Notes: a model not told the origin generated them from the letters alone. Positions 17,791 through 27,310 are shown, counted from the first letter of the stretch. The stretch: DNA of 64,000 nucleotides from Sanguibacter hominis ATCC BAA-789 (GCF_012396185.1 NZ_JAAXOW010000001.1:806001-870000); one strand, 5' to 3'. A program made the numbers and translations.

Positions 17791-19776
17791 ATGAGCGTCA
17801 TCGACCGTCCCCGCCTCGAACTGCCGCACGCGCCGGGCACGCTGCCCTCCCCGCGCGACGCGCTCGGCCGCCAGCTCACCGCGGGCGAGTGGGTCGACGC
17901 CGTCGCCGCGTTCCTCGAGCCCGACCACGTCCTGTGGTGCGACGGCTCCGCCGAGGAGCGCGCCGCGCTCCTCGCGCACCTCGTCGAGGCGGGCACGCTC
18001 CTCCCCCTCGACCCGGAGAAGCGCCCGGGCAGCTACCTCGCCCGCTCTGACCCGTCCGACGTCGCACGCGTCGAGTCGCGCACCTTCATCTGCTCCGAGC
18101 GCGAGGAGGACGCCGGCCCGACCAACAACTGGTGCGCACCCGACGAGATACGCCGCGAGCTGCACACCGTCGCCGCGGGCGCCATGCGGGGCCGCACGAT
18201 GTTCGTCGTGCCCTTCTCGATGGGACCGGTCGGCGGGCCCATCTCCCAGCTCGGCATCCAGGTCACAGACTCGCCCTACGTCGTCGTGTCGATGGGCATC
18301 ATGACGCGCGTCGGCGCGCAGGTCACGGCCCGCATCGACGCAGGCGCGCCCTTCGTCCCCGCCGTCCACACGGTCGGCATGCCGCTGCGTCCGCTCGTCG
18401 ACGAGCCGGGCCTCGCGGACCTCTTCCCCGTCCAGCGGGACAGCTCGCGCCCACGCCGCACGACGGCGTCGGGCATCCCCGCCCCGCACCCGGACGACGT
18501 GACCTGGCCGTGCAACGAGACGAAGTACATCGTGCACCTGCCGGAGACCCGCGAGATCTGGTCGTACGGCTCGGGCTACGGCGGCAACGCCCTGCTCGGC
18601 AAGAAGTGCTTCGCGCTGCGCATCGCGTCCGTCATGGCTCGTGACGACGGCTGGCTCGCCGAGCACATGCTGCTCATCCGGGCGACGTCGCCCGAGGGCC
18701 GCGCCTACCACCTCGCCGCCGCGTTCCCGTCGGCGTGCGGCAAGACGAACCTCGCGATGCTGCAACCGACGATCCCCGGGTGGACGGTCGAGACGGTCGG
18801 CGACGACATCGCGTGGTTGCGCCCCGGCCCGGACGGGACGCTGCGCGCGATCAACCCCGAGGCCGGGTTCTTCGGCGTCGCGCCCGGTACCGGCTGGTCG
18901 ACCAACCCGACCGCGATGCGCACGATCGCACGGGACACGATCTTCACGAACGTCGCCCTGACGGACGACGGCGACGTCTGGTGGGAAGGCATGACCGACG
19001 CCCCGCCCGCACACCTGACCGACTGGCGGGGCGAGGACTGGACCCCAGGCTGCGGTCGGCCCGCCGCGCACCCGAACGCGCGGTTCACGGTTGCGGCGTC
19101 CCAGTGCCCGTCGATGGCGGACACGTGGGAGGACCCGGCCGGTGTCCCGGTCGACGCGATCATCTTCGGTGGGCGCCGCGCGACGAACGTGCCGCTCGTC
19201 GCCGAAGCGTACTCGTGGGAGCACGGCGTCTTCCTCGGCGCGACCATCTCCTCCGAGCAGACCGCAGCCGCCGAGGGGACCGTCGGCGAGCTGCGGCGCG
19301 ACCCGTTCGCGATGCTGCCGTTCTGCGGCTACGACATGGCCGGGCACTGGGCGCACTGGTTGCGCGTGGGTGCCGGGCTCGACGCGTCGAAGCGGCCGCT
19401 CGTGTTCCAGGTCAACTGGTTCCGCAAGAGCGCGGACGGCCGGTTCCTGTGGCCGGGCTTCGGGGAGAACTCGCGGGTGATCGAGTGGATCGCGCGGCGC
19501 ACCGACTCGCGCCGCGGTCCGGACGCGCCGGGCACCGTGCGCGGCACGGTCGGTCTCATGCCGCGGTTCGAGGACCTCGACCTCGCTGGTCTCGACCTCC
19601 CAGAGCGGGACCTTGCCGAGCTGTTCGACGTCGACCCGCACGCTGGGCTCGTCGAGGCGGCGTCGACCGAAGAGCTGTTCGACCGGTTCGACGGGCGCGT
19701 GCCCGCCGAGCTGCGCGGTGAGCTCGAGTCCCTGCGGGAGCGTCTCGTCGCCGACATCCGCGGGGCGGTCGACTGA
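17791..19776 (+). CDS. pckG: Phosphoenolpyruvate carboxykinase (GTP)
   Basis: This 661-residue enzyme converts oxaloacetate and GTP to PEP and CO2 in gluconeogenesis. Family motifs include [18 protein letters not shown], the substrate region [14 protein letters not shown], the P-loop FPSACGKTN near residue 312, the metal/nucleotide region VGDDIAWL, and WFRKS. The start is at MSVIDRP with AGGAG seven bases upstream. It is some tens of residues longer than many GTP-PEPCKs (about 610), with extra sequence at both ends and near residues 225-240 ([17 protein letters not shown]). It lies opposite a RamB-like regulator. Confidence 0.97.
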   Translation: MSVIDRPRLELPHAPGTLPSPRDALGRQLTAGEWVDAVAAFLEPDHVLWCDGSAEERAALLAHLVEAGTLLPLDPEKRPGSYLARSDPSDVARVESRTFICSEREEDAGPTNNWCAPDEIRRELHTVAAGAMRGRTMFVVPFSMGPVGGPISQLGIQVTDSPYVVVSMGIMTRVGAQVTARIDAGAPFVPAVHTVGMPLRPLVDEPGLADLFPVQRDSSRPRRTTASGIPAPHPDDVTWPCNETKYIVHLPETREIWSYGSGYGGNALLGKKCFALRIASVMARDDGWLAEHMLLIRATSPEGRAYHLAAAFPSACGKTNLAMLQPTIPGWTVETVGDDIAWLRPGPDGTLRAINPEAGFFGVAPGTGWSTNPTAMRTIARDTIFTNVALTDDGDVWWEGMTDAPPAHLTDWRGEDWTPGCGRPAAHPNARFTVAASQCPSMADTWEDPAGVPVDAIIFGGRRATNVPLVAEAYSWEHGVFLGATISSEQTAAAEGTVGELRRDPFAMLPFCGYDMAGHWAHWLRVGAGLDASKRPLVFQVNWFRKSADGRFLWPGFGENSRVIEWIARRTDSRRGPDAPGTVRGTVGLMPRFEDLDLAGLDLPERDLAELFDVDPHAGLVEAASTEELFDRFDGRVPAELRGELESLRERLVADIRGAVD

Positions 19777-19862
19777 CGACGCTGAGGGCCAGCGCCCTGG
19801 CACCCCGTCGGACCGCTTGTTAGCCTCGCCGCACCGACCAACGACGATCGGGAGGAGTCGCC

Positions 19863-21257
19863 GTGCGCCTCGGTGCGGAGAGGAACGACCACGCGCCCCT
19901 GCGTCGCGTCGTCGCGGAGTCGTGGCGCCGCTCGCGCGCGTTCGCGCTCGATCCGGACGCCGTGCCGGGTGTCGTCGACGTCGCGGACGACGAGCTGCGC
20001 GCCTACCGCGACGAGCACCCGCTCGTGGCGGCGCGCCCGATCATCGACCGGCTGCTCGTCCAGCACGCCACGGACGCGGGACTGATCGTCGCGATCGGCG
20101 ACCACGCAGGTCGGCTGCTGTGGGTCGACGGCGACCGTCGGCTACGTCGCCGCGCCGAGGCGATCGCGTTCCAGGAAGGCGCTGACTGGTCGGAGCGCGC
20201 TGTGGGCACGAGCGCACCCGGGACGGCTCTCGCCCTCGGGCGGGCGGTACAGATCCGCGGCGAGGAGCACTTCGCGCGGATGGTGCACCCGTGGTCGTGC
20301 TCGGCTGTGCCGTTGCGCGACCGTGCGACGGGCACGCTGCTCGGGGTCCTCGACGTCACCGGCGGTGAGGCGGCCGTCGCCCCTGTGACGCTGCCGCTGC
20401 TCGAGGCGACGGCTGCAGCCGTCGAGGCGGAGCTCGCGCTGATCGAGCGCGGTCGCGCGCCGATCCCCGCGCTCGCTGCGGCACCGGTCGAGCTGTCTGC
20501 CACGCCGACGCTGCGCGCGACCGGACCGACGCCGCACCGTCCGTCGCCCGTGCTCGCGATCCTCGGCCGGGACGACGGCGTGCTGCGCTCGTCGGCTGGC
20601 GAGGTGCGCCTGTCGCAGCGGCACGCCGAGATCCTCACGGTGCTCGCGGACCGGCCGGAAGGACTGTCGGCGACGGAGCTCGCGGACGCCGTCTACGGGC
20701 GGGACGACGCGGTCGTGACGCTGCGCGCCGAGATGGTGCGGCTGCGGCGCGCTCTGCGCGGCGTGGCGCCGCACCTGGGCCCGCTCGCGCGGCCGTACCG
20801 CCTGGGCGGCCGGCTCGACGTCGACGCGCACCAGGTGCTCGCGTTCCTCGAGCGTGGCGCGCACCGCATCGCGCTCGCGGCGTACGCGGGCCCGGTGCTG
20901 CCTGCGTCGGAGTCGCCGGGCACGGCGCACCTGCGGGAGGCCGTGCGGGCTCAGCTGCGCGAGTCGCTGCTGGCGGGCGCGAGCGTCGACACCCTGCTCG
21001 CGTTCGCGCGGACGAGCGACGGCGCTGACGACGTTGAGGTGTGGCTCGCGTGCTTGCGGCTGCTGCCGCCGCGGTCACCGCGGCGGTGTGCGGTCGTCGC
21101 GAGGCTCGAAGAGCTGGACGCTGCGCTCACGACCGGGACCGGCCGGGTGCGTCGAGAAGAGACGGGCCGGACGAGCCGGGTGCGTCGAGAAGAGACGGGC
21201 CGGACGAGCCGGGCCCGGTCGGTCAGCGCGGGTCAGCCCAGACGCTTGCGGGGGTAG
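19863..21257 (+). CDS. GAF-domain transcriptional regulator, probable activator of the aldehyde dehydrogenase genes
   Basis: The gene encodes 464 residues from a GTG with GGGAGGAG upstream. It starts with an AcoR-like segment (VVAESWRRSRAFALDPDA). A GAF sensor domain (HAGRLLWVDGDRRLR, GADWSERAVGTSAPGTALALGR) lies around residues 50-200. The C-terminal half has a winged-helix-like stretch (LSQRHAEILTVLADRPEGLSATELADAVYG). The sigma-54 AAA domain of true AcoR is absent. Such proteins sit beside exaC-type aldehyde dehydrogenase genes in actinobacteria, as here (22152), so aldehyde or alcohol sensing is inferred. The extreme C-terminus is a recent 11-residue duplication. Confidence 0.82.
   Translation: MRLGAERNDHAPLRRVVAESWRRSRAFALDPDAVPGVVDVADDELRAYRDEHPLVAARPIIDRLLVQHATDAGLIVAIGDHAGRLLWVDGDRRLRRRAEAIAFQEGADWSERAVGTSAPGTALALGRAVQIRGEEHFARMVHPWSCSAVPLRDRATGTLLGVLDVTGGEAAVAPVTLPLLEATAAAVEAELALIERGRAPIPALAAAPVELSATPTLRATGPTPHRPSPVLAILGRDDGVLRSSAGEVRLSQRHAEILTVLADRPEGLSATELADAVYGRDDAVVTLRAEMVRLRRALRGVAPHLGPLARPYRLGGRLDVDAHQVLAFLERGAHRIALAAYAGPVLPASESPGTAHLREAVRAQLRESLLAGASVDTLLAFARTSDGADDVEVWLACLRLLPPRSPRRCAVVARLEELDAALTTGTGRVRREETGRTSRVRREETGRTSRARSVSAGQPRRLRG
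21145..21210 (+). repeat. Exact 33-bp tandem duplication in the regulator's 3' end
   Basis: Two identical adjacent copies of a 33-bp unit (21145-21177 and 21178-21210) add VRREETGRTSR twice in frame near the C-terminus. The absence of any difference between copies suggests a recent event or a variable-number tract. Confidence 0.95.
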
Positions 21258-21448
21258 CTGCGCGAGGCGACGAGCCGGGGCTCCCCGAGCGAGGCCTCGA
21301 GCACGCTGGCCGCGTTGAAGAGCGCCGCGTCCGCAGCGATCCGCGACCGGCTCAGCGCGGCAGACCTGCGGCGCGAGACTGGGCGGCCCGTCCCGTCGGC
21401 GCGGCGCACGAGCGCCTGCTGGATGGGCACGACGTTGCCCTCGTTCAT
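21233..21448 (-). CDS. Small basic protein, unknown
   Basis: The gene encodes 71 residues from an ATG at 21448 with GGGGAG five bases upstream. It is Arg- and Ala-rich (VSRRRSAALSRSRIAADAALFNAASVLEAS), probably helical, with a hydrophilic C-terminus SYPRKRLG. It overlaps the 3' end of the GAF regulator by 25 bp on the opposite strand. The good RBS, ordinary codon use and position in an otherwise empty gap favour a real gene. The family is not recognised. Confidence 0.6.
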   Translation of the reverse strand: MNEGNVVPIQQALVRRADGTGRPVSRRRSAALSRSRIAADAALFNAASVLEASLGEPRLVASRSYPRKRLG

Positions 21449-21689
21449 GTCACTCCCCGAATTTCTTGCATCCCCGATGAGCTGGCACGCGTCAGCGCAC
21501 GCTCTCCAACTCACACTAGACGTCTCACACGTCTTCGGCAGGGGGAAACGTCCCCCCAAGGGCGGGTGAATCGGGAAAAGTCGTGATATGCGTCACCTCG
21601 CCAGGGTGGGATCACCTATCCCGGGATGCGATGTGCCACGACCCCGCTGACACTCGAATGAACAGTCAGTCCCACGAAACGGAGCAGTC

Positions 21690-21938
21690 ATGGGTATCGG
21701 CGGAGGCATCTTCCTCATCGCGCTCGGCGCAGTCCTGTCGTTCGGGGTCAGCCCCGACGCGTGGGAAGTCTTCAACATCAACATCATCGGCTACATCCTC
21801 ATGGCGGCGGGTGCGCTCGCACTGATCCTCGCGTTCGCGATGCAGTCGCAGCGCCGGAACACGAGCCACACGGCGTACGTCGAGAAGCACGACGTGGAGC
21901 ACCAGGCCCCGCCGGCGGGCAACCCGCCCACGGTCTGA
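21690..21938 (+). CDS. DUF6458-like small membrane protein
   Basis: This 82-residue protein has two membrane helices (GGGIFLIALGAVLSFGVS and INIIGYILMAAGALALILAF) joined by a short loop, and a polar C-terminal tail. The pattern MGIGGGIFLIALGAVL...NIIGYILMAAGA is that of the DUF6458 family, common in actinobacteria and of unknown role. RBS GGAG precedes the ATG. It stands alone, followed by a strong terminator. Confidence 0.85.
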   Translation: MGIGGGIFLIALGAVLSFGVSPDAWEVFNINIIGYILMAAGALALILAFAMQSQRRNTSHTAYVEKHDVEHQAPPAGNPPTV

Positions 21939-21952
21939 GCACCACGCGTCCC

Positions 21953-21992
21953 GACGAGGCGGCGTCGACCCTCCGGTCGACGCCGCCTCGTC
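21953..21992 (+). terminator. Terminator after the DUF6458 gene
   Basis: A perfect 18-bp GC stem (21953-21970 with 21975-21992), a 4-nt loop and a short T-containing tail, 14 bp after the stop codon. Confidence 0.85.
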
Positions 21993-22151
21993 GCGTTCTG
22001 CCCGTCGCGGCTCCGCCCGGACCCGACCGTCGATCCACCACACAAGGGACGAACGTCCTGCGATGCAACCGGGCGCAACCTTCGCCGACCTACCGTCAGG
22101 GACGAGCCTCCCCACGAGGCGCTCACAGACAACGACGTCGAAGGAGCCACC

Positions 22152-23675
22152 ATGACCGTGTACGCCGCCCCCGGCAGCCCCGACAGCCTCATCACCTTCA
22201 AGCCCCGCTACGAGCACTGGATCGGCGGCGAATGGGTACGCCCCGTCCAGGGCCAGTACTTCGAGGACGTCTCACCCGTGACGGGCAAGCCGTTCGCCGA
22301 GGTCGCCCGCGGGACTGCCGAGGACATCGAGGTCGCGCTCGACGCCGCCCACAAGGCGGCACCCGCGTGGGGCCGCACGAGCGCGACCGAGCGCGCCGCG
22401 ATCCTCAACAAGGTCGCCGACGTCATCGACGCCAACCGCGAGCTGCTCGCCGTCGCCGAGACCTGGGACAACGGCAAGGCGATCCGCGAACCGCTCAACG
22501 CCGACCTGCCGCTCGCCGCTGACCACTTCCGCTACTTCGCGTCCGTCATCCGCGCGCAGGAGGGCGAGTTCACCGAGCTCGACGGCGACACCGTCGCCTA
22601 CCACTACGCCGAGCCGCTCGGCGTCGTCGGGCAGATCATCCCGTGGAACTTCCCGCTGCTCATGGCGACCTGGAAGCTCGCACCCGCGCTCGCCGCCGGC
22701 AACGCCGTCGTGCTCAAGCCCGCCGAGCAGACGCCCGTGTCGATCCTCGTCCTCATCGAGCTCATCGGTGACATCCTGCCGCCGGGCGTCGTCAACGTCG
22801 TCAACGGGTTCGGCCTCGAGGCGGGCAAGCCGCTCGCCTCGTCCAAGCGCATCCGCAAGATCGCCTTCACGGGCGAGACGACGACCGGGCGCCTGATCCT
22901 GCAGTACGCCTCCGCGAACCTCATCCCCTCGACGGTCGAGCTCGGCGGCAAGAGCCCGAACCTGTTCTTCGAGGACGTCGCCGCCCAGAACGACTCGTAC
23001 TACGACAAGGCCCAGGAAGGGTTCGTGCTCTTCGCGTTCAACCAGGGCGAGGTGTGCACCTGCCCGAGCCGCTCGCTCATCCAGAAGAGCATCTACGACA
23101 CGTTCCTGTCGGACGCGATCGACCGCACCAAGCGGATCGTGCAGGGCAACCCGCTCGACACGGACACCCAGGTCGGCGCGCAGGCCTCCAACGATCAGCT
23201 CGAGAAGATCCTGTCGTACATCGACATCGGCAAGCAGGAGGGCGCGAAGCTGCTCCTCGGCGGTGAGCGCGTCGACCTGGGCGGCGACCTCACCGACGGC
23301 TACTACGTCGCCCCGACGATCTTCGAGGGCCAGAACAAGATGCGCGTCTTCCAGGAGGAGATCTTCGGGCCGGTCGTCGCCGTGACGAGCTTCGCGGACT
23401 TCGACGACGCGATCTCGCTCGCGAACGACACGCTCTACGGGCTCGGTGCCGGCGTGTGGTCCCGCAACGGCAACACCGCGTACCGCGCTGGCCGCGCCAT
23501 CCAGGCGGGACGCGTCTGGGTGAACAACTACCACGCGTACCCCGCGGGCGCGGCGTTCGGCGGTTACAAGAGCTCGGGCATCGGACGCGAGAACTCGAAG
23601 CTCGCGCTGAGTCACTACCAGCAGACCAAGAACCTGCTGGTGAGCTTCTCCGACAACGCCCTCGGCTTCTTCTAG
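22152..23675 (+). CDS. Aldehyde dehydrogenase (ExaC/acetaldehyde dehydrogenase type)
   Basis: This 507-residue NAD(P)-dependent enzyme oxidises short aldehydes such as acetaldehyde to acids in the cytosol. [23 protein letters not shown] carries the NAD-binding Asn and Lys region. FTGETTTGR is the Rossmann turn. The catalytic Glu is in [12 protein letters not shown] and the catalytic Cys is at about residue 302 in [10 protein letters not shown]. The double cysteine CTC is typical of ExaC-like enzymes. RBS GAAGGAG precedes the ATG. A DUF779 gene follows after 11 bp, the usual partner, and a GAF regulator lies upstream. Confidence 0.95.
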   Translation: MTVYAAPGSPDSLITFKPRYEHWIGGEWVRPVQGQYFEDVSPVTGKPFAEVARGTAEDIEVALDAAHKAAPAWGRTSATERAAILNKVADVIDANRELLAVAETWDNGKAIREPLNADLPLAADHFRYFASVIRAQEGEFTELDGDTVAYHYAEPLGVVGQIIPWNFPLLMATWKLAPALAAGNAVVLKPAEQTPVSILVLIELIGDILPPGVVNVVNGFGLEAGKPLASSKRIRKIAFTGETTTGRLILQYASANLIPSTVELGGKSPNLFFEDVAAQNDSYYDKAQEGFVLFAFNQGEVCTCPSRSLIQKSIYDTFLSDAIDRTKRIVQGNPLDTDTQVGAQASNDQLEKILSYIDIGKQEGAKLLLGGERVDLGGDLTDGYYVAPTIFEGQNKMRVFQEEIFGPVVAVTSFADFDDAISLANDTLYGLGAGVWSRNGNTAYRAGRAIQAGRVWVNNYHAYPAGAAFGGYKSSGIGRENSKLALSHYQQTKNLLVSFSDNALGFF

Positions 23676-23686
23676 ACCGGCCCGTC

Positions 23687-24124
23687 ATGCCGATCGACGC
23701 GCAGGTCGTCATCCCCGGGGAGACGCAGTCGCGGGTCGCCCTCACCGACGGGGCGCTCGCCCTCCTGCGGATGCTCTGGGACAAGCACGGACCGCTCATG
23801 TTCCACCAGTCCGGCGGCTGCTGCGACGGCAGCTCACCCATGTGCTACCCGGCGGGCGACTTCCTGACGTCGGACGCCGACGTCCTCCTCGGCACCTTCG
23901 ACATCGCCGAGGAGGGCGCGGCGCGGCAGGCCGTCGACTTCTGGATGTCCGCCGAGCAGTTCGAGTACTGGAGCCACACGCACCTCACGGTCGACGCCGT
24001 CCCCGGGCGCGGCGCCGGGTTCTCCGTCGAAGCGCCCGAGGGCAAGAGGTTCCTCATCCGGTCGCGGCTCATGGACATGACGGCCGAGGCCCCCGGCGTG
24101 CGGGACATGCCTGACCAGACCTAA
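23687..24124 (+). CDS. DUF779 domain protein
   Basis: This 145-residue protein has the DUF779 signature HQSGGCCDGSSPMCYP, rich in conserved Cys that may bind metal. It is found next to acetaldehyde-type aldehyde dehydrogenases across bacteria and presumably assists them, but its biochemical role is unknown. It starts 11 bp after the dehydrogenase stop and is surely co-transcribed. Confidence 0.92.
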   Translation: MPIDAQVVIPGETQSRVALTDGALALLRMLWDKHGPLMFHQSGGCCDGSSPMCYPAGDFLTSDADVLLGTFDIAEEGAARQAVDFWMSAEQFEYWSHTHLTVDAVPGRGAGFSVEAPEGKRFLIRSRLMDMTAEAPGVRDMPDQT

Positions 24125-24132
24125 CCTCAGTC

Positions 24133-25083
24133 ATGGAGACCAGCCGCTCGGACGATGCCGCCCCTCGTCTGTGCGTCCTCGCGGCAGAGCCGCTGCTCAC
24201 CGTGACGATCGAGGCGAGCGGCCACGAGGTCGACGTCCCCGAGGTTCACGTCCACGCGGGCGGCCAAGGCCTGTGGATCTCGCGCATGGCGGCGTCGCTC
24301 GGTGCGACTGTGACCGTGTGCGGGCCTTTCGGTGGGGAGACGGGGTCGGTGCTCGCTCACCTCGCGGAGCAGGAGAGCTTCGACGTACGCACGACCACGG
24401 GCCCCTCGAACGGCGCGTACGTCCACGACCGGCGGGACGGCGAGCGCCGGGAGATCGCACGCATGCCGTCCCCGCTGCTCGACCGCCACTGTCTCGACGA
24501 CCTGTATGGCACGGTCCTCGTCGCGTCGCTCGACGCTGACGTGTGCGTCCTCACCGGGACCGAGGAGAGCAGCAACGTCCCGCCGTCGTTCTTCGGGCGG
24601 CTCGCCCACGACCTGCGCGCGGCGGGTCGGATCGTCGTGGCCGACCTGTCCCGGGGGCAGGCGAAAGCCGTGATGGACGTCGACGGGGTCATCCTCAAGA
24701 TCAGCCACGAGGAGATGGTCGAGGGTGGCTTCGCCGACGACGACACGCTGGACTCCCTGCGCGCCGCCGCCGAGAAGCTCGTCGCAGACGGGCTGGGCGG
24801 CGTCGTGCTGTCCCGTGCCCACGAGCCCGCCCTCGTCGTCACCGGCGAGAACGTCGCGACCGTGACCACGCCTCCGATCACGACCGTCGACCATCGCGGC
24901 GCCGGCGACTCGATGACCGCGGGGATCGCCGTCGGTGTCGGGCGGGGCGAGAGCCTCGCGTCGGCCGCGCGGCTCGGCGCGGCCGCAGGCGCGCTCAACG
25001 TCACCCGCCGCGGGCTCGGGACCGGACGCCGCGAGCAGATCGAGCGATACGCCCAGCAGGTGCGGGTCGACCTGCTCGACTGA
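24133..25083 (+). CDS. PfkB-family carbohydrate kinase
   Basis: The protein has 316 residues. The N-terminal sugar-binding half has VHAGGQGLWISRMAASLGATVTVCG, close to the 1-phosphofructokinase/tagatose-6-phosphate kinase signature. The C-terminal DHRGAGDSMTAGIA carries the catalytic Asp and anion hole. The substrate is not identifiable; a hexose or hexose phosphate is likely. It starts 8 bp after the DUF779 gene. No RBS is visible, while TAACCT lies 5 nt before the ATG, so a separate leaderless transcript is possible. Confidence 0.88.
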   Translation: METSRSDDAAPRLCVLAAEPLLTVTIEASGHEVDVPEVHVHAGGQGLWISRMAASLGATVTVCGPFGGETGSVLAHLAEQESFDVRTTTGPSNGAYVHDRRDGERREIARMPSPLLDRHCLDDLYGTVLVASLDADVCVLTGTEESSNVPPSFFGRLAHDLRAAGRIVVADLSRGQAKAVMDVDGVILKISHEEMVEGGFADDDTLDSLRAAAEKLVADGLGGVVLSRAHEPALVVTGENVATVTTPPITTVDHRGAGDSMTAGIAVGVGRGESLASAARLGAAAGALNVTRRGLGTGRREQIERYAQQVRVDLLD

Positions 25084-25149
25084 CCCGCCCGGGTGCGGCG
25101 TGCCCGCGCGCACGGCAGGGTGGAGGGACGACGACGCGAGGAGGTTGGC

Positions 25150-26025
25150 GTGCGCGCCCTCATCACGAACGACGACGGGATCGACTCCCCCGGGCTCACC
25201 GTGCTCGCCGAGCGAGCCGCAGCCGAGGGCTACGAGGTGGTCGTCGCCGCACCCCGCCGCGAATCGTCCGGAGCGAGCGCTGCGCTCATGGGCACCGAGG
25301 ACGACGGCCGGCTCATCGTCGAGCGGCGCTCACCCCCGGGCCTTCCCGACGGCATCGAGTCGTTCGGGGTGCGCGCCACGCCCGCCCTCATCACGCTCGT
25401 CGCCGCGCACGGCGGCTTCGGCCCGCCGCCCGACCTCGTCCTGTCCGGCATCAACCGGGGGGCCAACACGGGACACGCGACGTTGCACTCCGGGACGGTC
25501 GGCGCCGCCTTGTCCGCCTCGACGCACGGCATGCTCGCGATGGCCGTCTCGCTCAACTCTGCCGACCCGACGCACTGGGACACCGCCGGGTATGTCGTGG
25601 AGCGGGCCCTGCGCTGGCTCCTCGATAACCCCGACCCCACGCGGGTCATGAACCTCAACGTGCCTGACCGTCCGGTCGACCAGATCCTCGGCCTGCGCAA
25701 GGCGCCGCTCGCGAGCTTCGGCATGGTGCACGCCCGTATCAAGGAGGCCGACCACGGCCACCTCACGCTCACGTACACCGGGACCGACATGTCGAAGGAA
25801 CCGCAGAGCGACGCGGGTCTCGTCGCCCGCGGCTGGGCGACCGTCTCGCTGCTGCGCGCCCCCGTCGCCGACGACGACGCCGACCTCCCGCACTTCGAGC
25901 ATGAGGGCGCGCGGGAGCACCGCATGTCCGCGCAGCGCTCCCGCGGCGAGGACGACGAGGGCACCGAGATCATCGACACGATCGACGCGGGCGTCATGAC
26001 CGGCCAGGACTTCCCGGAACCCTGA
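25150..26025 (+). CDS. surE: 5'/3'-nucleotidase SurE
   Basis: This 291-residue metal-dependent phosphatase acts on nucleoside monophosphates and is linked to stationary-phase survival. The N-terminal ALITNDDGIDSPGL supplies the catalytic Asp pair, and LSGINRGANTG and SGTVGAA are further family motifs. The GTG at 25150 is chosen over an in-frame upstream ATG because GAGGAGG lies just before it and the family motif begins at once. The C-terminus ends DAGVMTGQDFPEP. A second copy of this tail, without a gene body, survives at 28882-28935. Confidence 0.93.
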   Translation: MRALITNDDGIDSPGLTVLAERAAAEGYEVVVAAPRRESSGASAALMGTEDDGRLIVERRSPPGLPDGIESFGVRATPALITLVAAHGGFGPPPDLVLSGINRGANTGHATLHSGTVGAALSASTHGMLAMAVSLNSADPTHWDTAGYVVERALRWLLDNPDPTRVMNLNVPDRPVDQILGLRKAPLASFGMVHARIKEADHGHLTLTYTGTDMSKEPQSDAGLVARGWATVSLLRAPVADDDADLPHFEHEGAREHRMSAQRSRGEDDEGTEIIDTIDAGVMTGQDFPEP

Positions 26026-26051
26026 CGGGCCGTGGGCGCCTTCAGGTGGAA

Positions 26052-26726
26052 CTACTCTTGAAACAGCTTCGCAGCCGACTCGAACGACCCCGTGACGATG
26101 AAACCCTCCGGGTCTTCGGCGGCTGGCTCGAGCCGCCCACCCTCGTCGACGGTGTAGATGGTCTGGTCAAGATTCAGCAGGCTCAACCTGCCGTTGTCGA
26201 TCTGACGGGCGAACAGGAGATACTCCTGGCCCACCGACATCTGGTCGAGGCCCTCTGTCAGGTAGTTGGTCTTCTTGTAGATGCCTCCGAGCTGCGGAAC
26301 TGTGACGATGTCACCGACTTCATGGTCACCCTGGATGACGTCGGTGATCTCGACGGAGTGCATCGTCGCAACGAAACCGTCGTCAAGTTCGCGCAGCTCG
26401 CGCAACTCCTTCTCCGAGAGACCCGCCTGCGGATTTCGCATCGGGTCGTCATCATCGGACACCACAAACTCCGGAACGACATACTCGACCTTGGAGGATC
26501 GGACGATGCCCCGCACGATCGTGTCGGCCTTCTCGTCGAGCTCGACCGCTGACTCAAAAACACGATAATCGGCGCGCATCATCACCGTCTCCAGGATCTC
26601 GACGCCCTCTCCAGCGCCACCCACGCCGTCAGCTCTCGTGAAAGTACCGGAACAGCCACCGAGCAAACCTATAGCAAGCCCGGCCATGCACACTCCCGAC
26701 AACAATCTCGCGGCGCGAGTCTTCAT
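26052..26726 (-). CDS. Secreted lipoprotein of unknown function, in lower-G+C segment
   Basis: The gene encodes 224 residues starting MKTRAARLLSG, with a signal peptide and lipobox LLGGC. The mature part has acidic and hydrophobic stretches (TIVRGIVRSSKVEYVVPEFVVS, VGDIVTVPQLGG, SVGQEYLLFARQ) that suggest a beta-rich, OB- or Ig-like domain. The ATG overlaps the upstream stop as TGATG and has GAGGTGG before it, so it is coupled to the metalloprotease gene. Base composition and codon use are visibly more AT-rich than in flanking genes, suggesting acquisition by transfer. The family is not recognised. Confidence 0.8.
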   Translation of the reverse strand: MKTRAARLLSGVCMAGLAIGLLGGCSGTFTRADGVGGAGEGVEILETVMMRADYRVFESAVELDEKADTIVRGIVRSSKVEYVVPEFVVSDDDDPMRNPQAGLSEKELRELRELDDGFVATMHSVEITDVIQGDHEVGDIVTVPQLGGIYKKTNYLTEGLDQMSVGQEYLLFARQIDNGRLSLLNLDQTIYTVDEGGRLEPAAEDPEGFIVTGSFESAAKLFQE

Positions 26727-27310
26727 CAGTACCACCTCGCTACGTCTTGGATGTCGTACGCTGTCGGCTCGTATACAGTGGAGCGGTTCCTAGCATGCTT
26801 CATCAAACTGGACTGCGTCGTGACTGGGTCATCGGCGAGACTGAGGGAATGACCAAGCTCGTGAGTTGTCGTGCTCATGATCCACTCGTAGAGCCTGGGA
26901 CCAGCGTCCTGCTTGAGGTAGTAGGTGTTTACCTGGATCTTGAACGTCCGCGTCGACCGGGTACCGTAAGCAGTGTAAAGACCATACCAGTCCCACTCAG
27001 GCATGTCCTTGGCCGTGAGGAAAGACGCCGCTGTTGAGTTACGCTTGATGTACGAGCCAGTCGAGGTATTCCACGCCCCGCGAGCCGTGTCCACGTAGCC
27101 CACCCAAGCGGTGCTAAGCCCGGTCGTGCTCATCCAAAAGCTCGCCGTCGGCATGCCCAGCGACGTTTAGTCCGCATTCGCCGGGGATACGCCGACGCCC
27201 ATGATGGCGACAGTCGACGCCAGCGATGCCACTGCTATCCGCCGATAACCCACCTTCCGCGCGATCTTCGGTTTCCTGCTCAACGAGGCGCTCATCCTGG
27301 TTGGACTCAT
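26726..27310 (-). pseudogene. Secreted snapalysin/matrixin-like metalloprotease interrupted by one in-frame stop
   Basis: Reading from 27310 (or 27295) the frame gives a good signal peptide (RRIAVASLASTVAIMGVGVSPANAD). Then comes TAA at 27169-27167, after which the same frame continues to the stop at 26726. The downstream part has 142 residues from its first ATG and carries the zinc site HELGHSLSLADD, a later Met in SSLMKHARN, and secreted-protein composition. The stop falls one residue after the likely ANA cleavage site. Either the gene is a recent pseudogene, or the stop is read through, or the sequence has an error. The downstream ORF alone would have no export signal. The lipoprotein behind it is translationally coupled. 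Confidence 0.75.

Noticed and set aside
25093-25149. Longer SurE start
   Set aside because: The extra 19 residues are Arg-rich and not family-like, and a strong GAGGAGG ribosome-binding site sits just before the GTG at 25150.
26726-27154. 142-codon frame as a complete cytosolic gene
   Set aside because: The same frame continues upstream through one TAA into a full signal peptide, so the short ORF is the 3' part of an interrupted secreted protease.
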